From positions 372,001 to 436,000 of the forward strand of contig NZ_JADHDA010000002.1 of NCBI RefSeq assembly GCF_015277735.1: a stretch of DNA of 64,000 bases, read 5' to 3'. The notes below the pieces were generated by a model. It had not been told where the DNA came from. It made no database searches and worked only from the letters and a program-made list of their open reading frames with translations. A program made the position numbers and the translations under genes. The DNA is from Psychrobacter sp. NG254. Its GTDB lineage: Bacteria > Pseudomonadota > Gammaproteobacteria > Pseudomonadales > Moraxellaceae. This document shows positions 9,095 to 17,597 of this stretch, one piece after another; position 1 is the first letter of the stretch; each line of letters starts with the position of its first letter.

Positions 9095-9982
9095 ATGCTA
9101 ATAGAATTTACTAAAATGCATGGTTTGGGCAATGATTTTATGGTCATTGATTTAGTGACCCAGCGCTTAGAGTTGACCAAGGAACTAGTAGCGTTATTGG
9201 GAAATCGTCATTTGGGCATTGGCTTTGATCAATTGCTGGTGGTAGAGCCGCCCATGCGCCCTGATGTGGATTTCAGTTATCGTATCTTTAATACTGATGG
9301 TACCGAGGTCGAGCAGTGCGGTAATGGCGCACGTTGTTTTGCCCGTTTTGTGCAAGCGCGCAAACTGTCATTTAAGCAGCGTCTACGTGTAGAGACGGCC
9401 AGTGGTATTATTTCATTGACGACTGATCGTTATGGCTGGGTTGAGGTTGATATGGGTAAACCCAAGTTTGAGCCAGATGAGATTCCATTTAGCCCAAGAG
9501 CCACGACCAAAATCCAAAACACATACCATCTCGATGTGAATGGTACGCCTGTACAGCTGTATGTTGCCAATATGGGCAACCCGCATGCTGTCATCAAAGT
9601 CGATGACGTACTCGATGCTGAGGTCGAAAAATTAGGCAAGGCAATCGAATCGCATCCTGCGTTTCCAGCTCGCGTCAATGTGGGTTTTATGCAGGTGATG
9701 AACCAGCGCCATATTAGACTGCGTGTCTATGAGCGCGGTGTGGGTGAGACCCAAGCATGCGGTACTGGCGCTTGTGCTGCTGTTGCGGTCGGTATACGTG
9801 AGGGCTGGTTGGATGAGGGCGAAGAGATCCGCGCGCAGCTCTATGGTGGCAGCATGATTATCAAGTGGCAGCCAGGTTACTCAGTCATGATGACGGGTCC
9901 GACAGCCTTTGTTTATGAAGGTGTCTTTAGTCCAGATGGTTTGATGGCACAAGCCGGTATCAAGCCCAATTCTGAAGGCTAA
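9095..9982 (+). CDS. dapF: Diaminopimelate epimerase
   Basis: Interconverts LL- and meso-diaminopimelate for lysine and peptidoglycan synthesis, without a cofactor, using two cysteines. Both are visible: the QCGNGARCF segment (about residue 75) and TQACGTGACAAVAV (about residue 225). The opening FTKMHGLGNDFMVID and the NMGNPHAV segment are also characteristic. Length 295 is slightly above the usual 275. AGGAC ten bases before the ATG supports the start. xerC follows 46 bases later on the same strand, as in many gammaproteobacteria, although the DUF484 gene that often lies between them is missing here. Confidence 0.97.
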   Translation: MLIEFTKMHGLGNDFMVIDLVTQRLELTKELVALLGNRHLGIGFDQLLVVEPPMRPDVDFSYRIFNTDGTEVEQCGNGARCFARFVQARKLSFKQRLRVETASGIISLTTDRYGWVEVDMGKPKFEPDEIPFSPRATTKIQNTYHLDVNGTPVQLYVANMGNPHAVIKVDDVLDAEVEKLGKAIESHPAFPARVNVGFMQVMNQRHIRLRVYERGVGETQACGTGACAAVAVGIREGWLDEGEEIRAQLYGGSMIIKWQPGYSVMMTGPTAFVYEGVFSPDGLMAQAGIKPNSEG

Positions 9983-10028
9983 GAGCTGACATTGGGTAAA
10001 TGACATAAATAGCACGGGTGCTTCTACT

Positions 10029-11054
10029 ATGGTGATGTCCGCTGATAAAGACAGTCAATCTGCACAGATGACGCCTTGGCTATCAGCTGAGTTGGCAGCC
10101 ACTGTAGAGGCAGACACTGCGTTACGAGCGTTATTAGCACCTGTCCATCGTTGGCTTAATGTTCTGGCCGTGCGTAACCACTCGCCGCATACGTTGACCG
10201 CTTATTTTGCGGGTGTCAATCAGTTGGCGCTATATATACGCGGCAAGCGTTTGACATGGACGCGCTGTGATAAACGCCAACTGGCTCAGCATATCAGTCA
10301 GCGCCTTGATGAAGACAAGCTTGCACTGGCGAGCGTTCAGCAAGAGCTGTCAGCGATTCGTCATTTTTATGGGTGGCTGATAGAGGAGGATCTGGCACGT
10401 GTTAATCCAACGACTGGCTATCAGCTCAAGCGCAGTCCTAGACCACTGCCGTCTATTGCCGATGTAGATTTACTCACTCAATTGCTAGACCAGGCCATCC
10501 CGGATACCCCAGAGCAGGCCCGCTTATGGTTACGGGATAAGGCCATGTTTGAATTGCTTTATAGCAGCGGTCTACGTGTTGGGGAGTTGGTCGCGCTCGA
10601 TATGGCAGATGTGGACTTGTCTGATTTGCGTGTGCGAGTCACAGGCAAAGGCAATAAAACCCGCCTAGTACCGTTAGGTGTAAAGGCGGCAGAGGCGATA
10701 GCACGTTATTTGCCGCATCGCAATCTATGGGTTGAGCAGATGGACAGTGCATTATTCATTAGTGAAAAGCTCGGCACCAGACTCTCAACGCGAGCGGTGC
10801 AGCAGCGTCTCAAAGTCGCGACGACTCGTGCAGGCATCGCGCAAAACATGTATCCGCATTTACTGCGTCACTGTTTTGCCTCACATATGCTCTCAGGTAG
10901 TGGAGACCTACGCGCCGTGCAAGAAATGCTGGGCCATAGTGATATCAGTACCACGCAGATTTACACCCATGTCGATTTTGCTAAGTTAACACAGGTCTAT
11001 GATCGCGCCCATCCACGAGCGACTCATGCTCAGAATGATAGCAATTCTACCTAG
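10029..11054 (+). CDS. xerC: Site-specific tyrosine recombinase XerC
   Basis: Works with XerD at dif sites to resolve chromosome dimers. An N-terminal SAM-like core-binding domain (about residues 35-130, with HSPHTLTAYFAGVNQL) is followed by the catalytic domain. Catalytic residues are visible: Arg in SGLRVGELVALD, Lys in TGKGNKTRLVPLG, His and Arg in HLLRHCFASHML, His in LGHSDIS, and nucleophile Tyr in TTQIYTHVD. The length of 341 is above the usual 300, because of about 30 extra N-terminal residues. Start could be ATG 10029 or ATG 10035. It directly follows dapF, a conserved arrangement, so it is the housekeeping XerC and not an integrase of a mobile element. Confidence 0.93.
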   Translation: MVMSADKDSQSAQMTPWLSAELAATVEADTALRALLAPVHRWLNVLAVRNHSPHTLTAYFAGVNQLALYIRGKRLTWTRCDKRQLAQHISQRLDEDKLALASVQQELSAIRHFYGWLIEEDLARVNPTTGYQLKRSPRPLPSIADVDLLTQLLDQAIPDTPEQARLWLRDKAMFELLYSSGLRVGELVALDMADVDLSDLRVRVTGKGNKTRLVPLGVKAAEAIARYLPHRNLWVEQMDSALFISEKLGTRLSTRAVQQRLKVATTRAGIAQNMYPHLLRHCFASHMLSGSGDLRAVQEMLGHSDISTTQIYTHVDFAKLTQVYDRAHPRATHAQNDSNST

Positions 11055-11090
11055 TCTCTAGTAGAGCAACTTGTCACAAGGCAATTTGAT

Positions 11091-11990
11091 TTACGCCAAA
11101 CGATGGCAATCAAAGATCGGCATTTTCTGTCGACCTTGTATTTGTGCCTGCTTGTCTAGTGAGGCCATGACAATGGCGTATCCTTTATCTGGTTCAGCTG
11201 TGGCAGAGGTGTTTAGCTCACTACTATCGTGGCTAGCAATAATACTGCCATTAAAATCAGTAATGGCTGTATGTCCCCATGTCTGGCGAGTATTGCCGTC
11301 TTTATACGCATGATAGCCGCCTTGCGCTGCGCCAATGACCATACATTGACTGTCTAATGCCCGTGCCTGTAACAACAGTGACCAGTGCGCTTGTCCGGTC
11401 AGATAGGTAAAGGCCGCAGGCGCACTTAGCAGGTCTGCGCCTGCTTGACGTAGGCGCTGTGCCAACGCTGGAAAACGCAAGTCAAAACAAACCATCATAC
11501 CCAGTTTATACACAGCATCGTCTATCTCAAGTGAGGTGACGACAGTTTGTGTGCCTGGCTCAAAAGTCGCCGCCTCATTATAACTGCCTTGTTTGTCGGC
11601 CACAGTCGCGGTAAACAGATGAATCTTATCGTAGCGTGCTACCAGCGTACCATCTGGGGCAAACAGCTGGCTGACTTGGCGCAGTCTACCATCTGGTACG
11701 ATAACCCCATCAGGGCGATAAGGGCAGGGCAGTGAGCCTACTAGCAGATAAATACCATAGGTACGGGCATACTCTGCCATCGTCGCTGAGAGCGCATCAA
11801 AACGCTCTGCAGTGGCAAACTGCTGTCCCATACTACAGCAGTTTTCAGGTATGACCACGAGCTTGGCACCCTGCGAGGCTGCGTCAATAACGGCTGCTTT
11901 TATAGTGGTCAAATTATTTTCGATATCTTGCTGACTGTTCATTTGGATGGCAGCGATGCCAAATCCAAGATTGTTTATTTTGTTGTTCAT
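11091..11990 (-). CDS. Carbon-nitrogen hydrolase, Nit1-like amidase
   Basis: A 299-residue nitrilase-superfamily amidase. The Glu-Lys-Cys catalytic triad is visible in VVIPENCC (Glu), RYDKIHLF (Lys) and MVCFDLRFP (Cys). The closest family I recognise is the Nit1 group, which hydrolyses deaminated glutathione as a metabolite repair enzyme, supported by the FDLRFP and RALDSQCMVIGAAQ patterns; other omega-amidases are possible. The ATG at 11990 has GAGAA about seven bases upstream; a TTG six codons earlier is an alternative. It runs convergent to xerC with only 36 bases between stops and no obvious terminator. Confidence 0.88.
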   Translation of the reverse strand: MNNKINNLGFGIAAIQMNSQQDIENNLTTIKAAVIDAASQGAKLVVIPENCCSMGQQFATAERFDALSATMAEYARTYGIYLLVGSLPCPYRPDGVIVPDGRLRQVSQLFAPDGTLVARYDKIHLFTATVADKQGSYNEAATFEPGTQTVVTSLEIDDAVYKLGMMVCFDLRFPALAQRLRQAGADLLSAPAAFTYLTGQAHWSLLLQARALDSQCMVIGAAQGGYHAYKDGNTRQTWGHTAITDFNGSIIASHDSSELNTSATAEPDKGYAIVMASLDKQAQIQGRQKMPIFDCHRLA

Positions 11991-12256
11991 GGCAGTATTC
12001 TCATTCAATGTTAAGACGGATCGGTCGTTTAATAGGTTTTCTTTATTATAAAATTCTTATAATTATGAACAGATTATTCATATGTATGGGCGGGTTATGA
12101 CGTGTCAAATGATAAAGGTGTCCAGTATTTATCACCATCATATCTGGGCAGGGTGTAAATTATCATAGCAAAATTGTGGCAAAAAATGCTATCGTCATGT
12201 CCAGATAAGGATAAATCACGGCCTCAATTGGCAGTATAAATATAATAGCATCAAGA

Positions 12257-13945
12257 ATGGAGTGTAATAAGCCGACCATGAGTATGTCGTTCGGATTGGC
12301 GACCACGCTGAGCAACTCGCAAAAACTAACCCCGCAAATGCAGCAAGCCATCAAATTGCTGCAGCTCTCTAGTCTTGAGCTCGCGCAAGAGGTTCAGGCC
12401 AAGCTGGACAGTAATCCGCTGCTTGAACGTATCGAAGACGATGGCGATGATGACTATAGCGATGATAGCGACTATGAAAGCTCTGACGATAAAAGTGATG
12501 CGTCAAACGAGCCATTGACCTTGGATAGTTGGAACCAAAGCAGCAGTGATTTTTCTAATACAGCAGGGTCTAGTACAGGAACTGAGGGCAACACAGATTA
12601 CGGTGATGAAGCAATCGATAGCTTGGACAAGTTGCAGCAGACCAGTATCGATGATGGCGCGATGGACAGTAGCACTGATAATTTTGATGCCAATAGTGAT
12701 ACGGAGCATTTTGATTATAGTAACCATGCCTCTGCGTCGAGTGGCTCTAGTAATAATAACGAAGACTTTGATAGCTATCAAGGTGGTACTTCTTCGACCA
12801 TTCAAGACCATGTGCGCTGGCAGCTTAATTTTAAGCGCTTGTCGGAGACAGACACGCTGATCGCAGAATATCTCATAGACTCCATGGATGACATGGGGTT
12901 TATTCGGTTGGATATAGATGAGCTGCTACAGAGCTTTGATACTATGGCCAGCTTTTATCAGTGGGATGAGCGCGTTGAGCATGATGAGATTACAGCGGTA
13001 CTACGCATGATTCAATCTTGTGATCCTGTTGGTGTGGGTGCACGGCACTTGAGTGAGTGCTTAGCGATTCAGCTATCCAAGCTCGATGCTCGCACAGCTT
13101 ATCTACAAGAAGCAAAAGCGCTACTATCAGCCAGTGAGCATTTGGTCAGCAATAACATCAAAGCGCTGACGGAACTAACGGGTCTTGCCCCTGAATACAT
13201 CACGCCTGCGATTACTTTACTGCGCACACTCAACCCGTCACCAGGATTGTTGTTTCAAATCAGTCAACCTGACTACACTCAGCAGCCTAACAGTTATGAC
13301 ATACCAGATGTGTTAGTCTCGCCCATCAGGCACCATGACGGGACGCCCAATGCTGCAGATGAAGGCTGGCATGTACGTCTTAATCCTGACACGTTGCCAA
13401 AACTGCGAGTCAATCAAGAATACGCCAATCTAGTCAAACGCGGTGATGACAGTCCTGACAATCAATATCTGCGAGAAAATCTCACCGACGCGAGACTGTT
13501 CATCCGTAGCATCGAAGAGCGCAATCAAAACCTGTTAAAAGTCGCGACCAGTATCGTACGTTATCAGCAAGAGTTTTTGTTGCATGGCGCGACGGCTATG
13601 CAGCCGCTGATCTTAAAAGCCATTGCAGAAGAAGTTGATTTACATGAGTCAACGGTTTCGCGACTGACCACCAGTAAAACCATCTTGACGCCGCAGGGAA
13701 TGTTTTCGTTAAAGCATTTCTTTTCGTCACACGTCAGCAGCAACGATGGGGATATCTCATCGACTGCTATCAGCGCCATGATCAAAAAGCTCATCGCCGA
13801 TGAAGATCCCAAAAAACCATTATCGGATAGCCGCTTAAAGAACGAGCTATTGGCTGATGGTATCGATATTGCTCGTAGAACGGTCGCAAAATACCGTGAG
13901 GCTATGAATATTGGCTCATCTACTCAGCGCAAACAAAAATACTAG
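12257..13945 (+). CDS. rpoN: RNA polymerase sigma-54 factor
   Basis: Sigma-54, which recognises -24/-12 promoters and needs enhancer-binding ATPases. Region I, which contacts those activators, is visible as QKLTPQMQQAIKLLQLSS and LDSNPLLE (about residues 22-57). Residues about 58-175 form a long acidic, Ser/Asn/Asp-rich region II, much longer than in enterics. Region III follows with the core-binding and DNA-binding parts, including STVSRLTTSKTILTPQG and the RpoN box ARRTVAKYRE near the C-terminus. Length 562 is above the usual 470-500. ATG 12257 is the first start; ATG 12278 is a possible alternative. hpf follows downstream, a conserved neighbour of rpoN, although lptB, normally just upstream, is missing. 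Confidence 0.96.
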   Translation: MECNKPTMSMSFGLATTLSNSQKLTPQMQQAIKLLQLSSLELAQEVQAKLDSNPLLERIEDDGDDDYSDDSDYESSDDKSDASNEPLTLDSWNQSSSDFSNTAGSSTGTEGNTDYGDEAIDSLDKLQQTSIDDGAMDSSTDNFDANSDTEHFDYSNHASASSGSSNNNEDFDSYQGGTSSTIQDHVRWQLNFKRLSETDTLIAEYLIDSMDDMGFIRLDIDELLQSFDTMASFYQWDERVEHDEITAVLRMIQSCDPVGVGARHLSECLAIQLSKLDARTAYLQEAKALLSASEHLVSNNIKALTELTGLAPEYITPAITLLRTLNPSPGLLFQISQPDYTQQPNSYDIPDVLVSPIRHHDGTPNAADEGWHVRLNPDTLPKLRVNQEYANLVKRGDDSPDNQYLRENLTDARLFIRSIEERNQNLLKVATSIVRYQQEFLLHGATAMQPLILKAIAEEVDLHESTVSRLTTSKTILTPQGMFSLKHFFSSHVSSNDGDISSTAISAMIKKLIADEDPKKPLSDSRLKNELLADGIDIARRTVAKYREAMNIGSSTQRKQKY

Positions 13946-14329
13946 TGATTTGACCGCAGAAATTTAATTAGCTATTTATTTGACTGAGAACACAGAAGCT
14001 GCTGGATAGTTAGCCTATGTTTCTATACAGTTATAAAAATAAAATTTTTTGATTATATAGAAACTTAGTAGAAATAATAGCTATTGTTACACTTGATTAC
14101 AATTTAATGGCTTGCTACTATTTGGTTTTCATGACAAATTAGAGCCATACCAACCACAAAATCTTAATGCCGATTTATAGTATTTACTCATAACTGATAA
14201 AGGAGACGATAAAAGGATACGTCGACATGTTACTAGCGGCATTGGATAGATGATTGGTAAGGCAGGATGACAAGAGCAGGAATGCGACCTCATCTGTTGA
14301 TTGTAAGTTATAAATAAAAGGACAATAAT
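13946..14329. other. Intergenic region between rpoN and hpf
   Basis: No coding region is seen. It holds an inverted repeat with arms GTTTCTATA at 14019-14027 and TATAGAAAC at 14056-14064, enclosing an A/T-rich loop that ends in six T. It may end rpoN transcripts or mark a control point before hpf. The gap is larger than usual for rpoN-hpf, so hpf probably has its own promoter here. Confidence 0.35.
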
Positions 14330-14710
14330 ATGAATGTTTCTATCAGTGGTCATCATATCAGCGTTACTGAAGCTATGGACACAGCGGTTCGTGAAAAGCT
14401 TGAAAAAGTAGAACGTCACTTTGATCAGATACAGAGTATTCAAGTGATATTATCGCTAGACAATAGCGGTGCCAGTGACGGCGGCAAAAAGAGCCATAAG
14501 GCTGAAGCAATTATGCGCGTCTCAGGTCAAGAAATGTTTGTCCAAGCCCTTGAAGATGATATGTATAAAGCCATTAACGAGATGGCAGACAAACTTGATA
14601 GACAAGTGCGTAAGTATAAAACCCGCCAAGAGCGTAAAAAGACTCAGGGTGCTGGACGCGAAGGACGCTATCAAGATTTGACGCCCGCTGAAGCAGTGCC
14701 AGCAGCTTAG
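14330..14710 (+). CDS. hpf: Ribosome hibernation promoting factor (short HPF)
   Basis: A 126-residue member of the HPF/RaiA family, which binds the 30S decoding region and helps form 100S dimers in stationary phase. The pattern MNVSISGHHISVTEAM, the KLEKVERHFDQI helix, and the YKAINEMADKLDRQVRKYK helix are typical. It lacks the C-terminal dimerisation domain of long HPF but has about 25 more residues than E. coli HPF, basic and then Ala/Pro-rich. AAAGGAC is nine to ten bases before the ATG. Downstream of rpoN and closed by a strong terminator. Confidence 0.93.
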   Translation: MNVSISGHHISVTEAMDTAVREKLEKVERHFDQIQSIQVILSLDNSGASDGGKKSHKAEAIMRVSGQEMFVQALEDDMYKAINEMADKLDRQVRKYKTRQERKKTQGAGREGRYQDLTPAEAVPAA

Positions 14711-14822
14711 TAATAACGCCACATGGTGCTAAATAAGCAACGACAGTCATCTGGATTGATAGATATATTAAAAACCAAAAAGACAATAAACAGTCAATCT
14801 ATCAAGCCATGACTAACAAAAG

Positions 14823-14862
14823 AAAAAAGACCTCAAACATATCCTATGTTGAGGTCTTTTTT
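14823..14862 (+). terminator. Bidirectional terminator between hpf and thiS
   Basis: Arms AAAAAAGACCTCAACATA-like on the left and TATGTTGAGGTCTTTTTT on the right, with a tiny loop. It lies between the convergent hpf and thiS genes and has A and T runs on both sides, so it can serve both. Confidence 0.85.
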
Positions 14863-14933
14863 AATAAGCACATAAAAATCGCATACAGGTTTAAAGCCGA
14901 ATAAAGCGATAAACCATTTACAGCGAAATGATT

Positions 14934-15134
14934 CTAACCGCCGCCAACTGCTTGTACCACTTCAATATTCATACCTTCTGCAATGCGCAATTGAGCCAAT
15001 TCACTTTTGGGTATCAGATCCCCATCGACTTCGACAGCATAACGACCTTGACTCAGACCAAGTTCATTGATGACTAGTTGCACTGTCTGATGGGTGGTTT
15101 GTAAGGTTTTGCCATTGACACTAATATTGCTCAT
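14934..15134 (-). CDS. thiS: Sulfur carrier protein ThiS
   Basis: A 66-residue ubiquitin-like protein that carries sulfur as a C-terminal thiocarboxylate to thiazole synthase ThiG. The protein begins with a short beta strand (ISVNGK), contains YAVEVDGDLIPKSE, and ends in VQAVGGG, so the required Gly-Gly end is present with one further Gly. The ATG at 15134 is chosen because AAGGAG lies seven bases upstream and the length fits; extension to 15200 would add 22 unlike residues. Unusually, thiG is not adjacent but about 25 kb away on the same strand. The neighbours are a DUF423 membrane protein and rpoH. Confidence 0.9.
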   Translation of the reverse strand: MSNISVNGKTLQTTHQTVQLVINELGLSQGRYAVEVDGDLIPKSELAQLRIAEGMNIEVVQAVGGG

Positions 15135-15227
15135 AATTGCGCTCCTTAATAATTTAGATTTCCTTGTACTCAAAAATATGAATGCTTGAGTAGATGACAT
15201 CCTCTAGATTGATTAACTGGGTTTTGA

Positions 15228-15602
15228 TTAGTTGATCGAGTCTTTTGATCTAAATGTCGATACTGCCAGCCATAGCCAACCCGCAATCATAAAGATACCG
15301 CCAATAGGAGTAATCGCCCCAAACCAACGCGGTGCGCCAAGCGTCATCGCATACAAACTACCAGCAAAAATGACGATGCCGATTTGTAGTAGCCAAGCCG
15401 TGGTTTGGGTGGTGTATTTCAGGCGAATCAGTAAACCCACTAGCAGCAGCCCAAGTGCATGTATAAACAGATATAAAGTTGCGGTATGCCACCATTCAAG
15501 TTGCTGAGGACTGACAATAGCTTCTAAGCCATGAGCACCAAATGCTCCTAGGACAACGGCTACTGCCATATTCAATGCAGCAATACCAATCCAATTCAGC
15601 AT
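15228..15602 (-). CDS. DUF423 family small membrane protein
   Basis: A 124-residue protein with about four hydrophobic segments, matching the DUF423/YwdK family of unknown function. Characteristic features are the opening VVLGAFGAHGLEA, the WWHTATLYLFIHALGLLLVGL segment (given in part), AGSLYAMTLG, and the late ITPIGGIFMIAGWLWL. It lies 93 bases upstream of thiS on the same strand and downstream of rpoH. No role can be inferred from the context beyond possible cotranscription with thiS. Confidence 0.87.
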   Translation of the reverse strand: MLNWIGIAALNMAVAVVLGAFGAHGLEAIVSPQQLEWWHTATLYLFIHALGLLLVGLLIRLKYTTQTTAWLLQIGIVIFAGSLYAMTLGAPRWFGAITPIGGIFMIAGWLWLAVSTFRSKDSIN

Positions 15603-15647
15603 GATAAAACTCGCAATGGCTTACAGGCGCGAATAACGTGATAGATA

Positions 15648-16673
15648 TTACTGAATATCATCTGGCAAAATCACACTATCAATGGTCATGGCGTCACGAA
15701 TTTTATCCATCGCATTTTTTTCGATCTGACGCACACGCTCGGCGGAAATAGAGTAGACCGCTGCTAACTCATGCAAGGTAGATTTTTGCTCAGAGAGCCA
15801 GCGCTGCTCGACGATATCGCGTGAACGATCATCCAAGGTACCCATAGCAGCAATCAGAGCTGATGAGTTGTTTTCTTCCCAATCTGCTTCTTCTAACTGC
15901 TCGGCAGGATCGATGCCATCTTCTAAAAACAATTGGGGTGCATAGCGACCGTCATCATCGTCGCTCGACTGCGCTTCAAACGAGGCATCATAAGAGGTCA
16001 GACGAGATTCCATCTCTAGCACTTGCTTACGTGTGACATTTAAGTCCTTGGCGATCGCATCTGCTTCTTCTAGCGTTAGCTGATTGTTGGTTTTCTTTAG
16101 GCTACGTAAATTAAAGAACAACTTACGATGGGCTTTGGTAGTGGCGACTTTGACAATACGCCAGTTACGAATCACGAACTCATGAATCTCAGCTTTGATC
16201 CAATGTACGGCAAAGGAGACCAAGCGCACACCTTTATTGGGATCGAAGCGTTTGACCGCTTTCATCAGCCCCAGATTGCCCTCTTGAATGAGATCCGCCT
16301 GCGGCAGTCCATAGCCTGAGTAGCTGCGGGCAATGTGAATCACAAAACGCAGATGTGACATCACGAGTAAACGCGCCGCCTCAACATCGCCTTCGTCATG
16401 ATAACGATGCGCAAGCTCTTGCTCTTGCACGGGAGTCAAAATAGGGATTTGGTGCACAGTGTTGATATAAGCGCCTAAGTTGACCCCTGGTGCAGATAAA
16501 TGCGTTGGCATGGCCGGTACTAAATCACGTGTACTGGTATCACCTAATGCACTTGCATCATAAGGCGGACGCTGTGCAGCAGCTTTGAGTGCCGCATCAC
16601 GTGCGTCGTTTCTTATAGGAGTTACGCTGTCTTTTTTGTTTGTATCTGCAGCGTCAGTAGTAGTATTAGCCAT
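15648..16673 (-). CDS. rpoH: Heat-shock sigma factor RpoH (sigma-32)
   Basis: A 341-residue sigma-70 family factor. Region 2 is visible as LIQEGNLGLMKAVKRFDP and VSFAVHWIKAEIHEFVI; just after it comes the RpoH box with KLFFNLRSLKK, the stretch that marks sigma-32 against RpoD and RpoS. Region 4 near the C-terminus contains the helix-turn-helix HELAAVYSISAERVRQIEK. The N-terminus is about 50 residues longer than in E. coli and rich in Ala, Asp and Thr. The ATG at 16673 has AAGG 11 bases upstream and is preferred to 16703. The ftsYEX genes usually upstream of rpoH are not here. Confidence 0.95.
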   Translation of the reverse strand: MANTTTDAADTNKKDSVTPIRNDARDAALKAAAQRPPYDASALGDTSTRDLVPAMPTHLSAPGVNLGAYINTVHQIPILTPVQEQELAHRYHDEGDVEAARLLVMSHLRFVIHIARSYSGYGLPQADLIQEGNLGLMKAVKRFDPNKGVRLVSFAVHWIKAEIHEFVIRNWRIVKVATTKAHRKLFFNLRSLKKTNNQLTLEEADAIAKDLNVTRKQVLEMESRLTSYDASFEAQSSDDDDGRYAPQLFLEDGIDPAEQLEEADWEENNSSALIAAMGTLDDRSRDIVEQRWLSEQKSTLHELAAVYSISAERVRQIEKNAMDKIRDAMTIDSVILPDDIQ

Positions 16674-16752
16674 ATTCTTGACCTTGATTAAATGGTTGAG
16701 CAAATAGTCAGATAAAACGCTTTATGATTGTAATTGTAAAGGATAGCGCCGT

Positions 16753-17214
16753 TTAGTTGCTATCAGTTTTGGTAATGATGAAGTGATATATTGTATCGAA
16801 ACGCTGTGATGATGTGCTATTTACGGCTGATAATTCGGTGATTTCAGTTGCTGCATTAACGATTAAGTTTAAATGGCTCGATGCGGATGCTTGCTGACTT
16901 TGTCGACAGAAAGCAGTAATGTCTGCTCGCGAGTTGGGGTCTGTTGCGACCACATATAGCGACTCCCCAACGGACACCCCTCGTAGCGCAACTTTGGTTT
17001 TTAACAATGGCATGGGACAAGCAAGACCACAACCATCAACAAAGCCTTTGATATCTAATACAGTTTGTTCTGTGACACTCTTTGAATCAGCGCATTCTGC
17101 TGGCAGCAGATCCATCAAACTGCTTATACTGTGCTGTTCGGTATCAGATAAGTTGGCTGATAAACTGATAGCGTGAGACATACGGTTTATGATTGACGGT
17201 GTATCAGCAGACAT
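16753..17214 (-). CDS. TusA-family sulfurtransferase
   Basis: A 153-residue protein whose central part (about residues 50-125) is a TusA/SirA fold: the active-site cysteine lies in GLACPMPLLKTKVAL, the CPxP motif of the family, followed by VVATDPNSRADITAFC. TusA proteins pass persulfide sulfur to tRNA 2-thiouridine, molybdenum cofactor or other paths. This one has about 50 extra residues at the N-terminus and a 30-residue tail, so it may not be the tRNA TusA itself. AAGG six bases before the ATG supports the start. It is transcribed alone, away from the BepA-like gene. Confidence 0.82.
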   Translation of the reverse strand: MSADTPSIINRMSHAISLSANLSDTEQHSISSLMDLLPAECADSKSVTEQTVLDIKGFVDGCGLACPMPLLKTKVALRGVSVGESLYVVATDPNSRADITAFCRQSQQASASSHLNLIVNAATEITELSAVNSTSSQRFDTIYHFIITKTDSN

Positions 17215-17597
17215 AAAAAACCTTGTAGATATCGATATATGGTTTGGTGCTATTTTTAAGCAAATATTTTTTATGCAAAGAGTGTCTGTAATCAGTCATA
17301 CTCGATCTAGACATTGACGTTTGAGATAAGCGAATTTATCTGATAGTTACTGCGATAGTTACTGCCCTCTTAACGTCAGCTTACCTTTGTTATCCGTCAT
17401 TATACCAAATAGCCGATGTATAATTGCAGTTGAATATAGTCAACGTTGTGTTCGGTTCACTAGAATCACACAACCATGTTGCACAATAATGACGGATGGC
17501 TGCGTGATTGGTAGTCAGAGGCATAGTAAAATTGACCACATGCCTGCAAGCCCGTATAGTCAAAAATACAGGGTAAACAATACGATAGGATACGCAC
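17215..17597. other. Intergenic region between tusA-like gene and bepA
   Basis: These 383 bases separate two divergent genes and should contain both promoters. I find no credible gene. Small palindromes such as ATATCGATAT at 17230 are present but not distinctive. Confidence 0.3.

Noticed and set aside
10029-11054. XerC-type recombinase as sign of a mobile element
   Set aside because: It follows dapF as in many gammaproteobacteria and has full XerC character; no attachment sites or phage genes are near.
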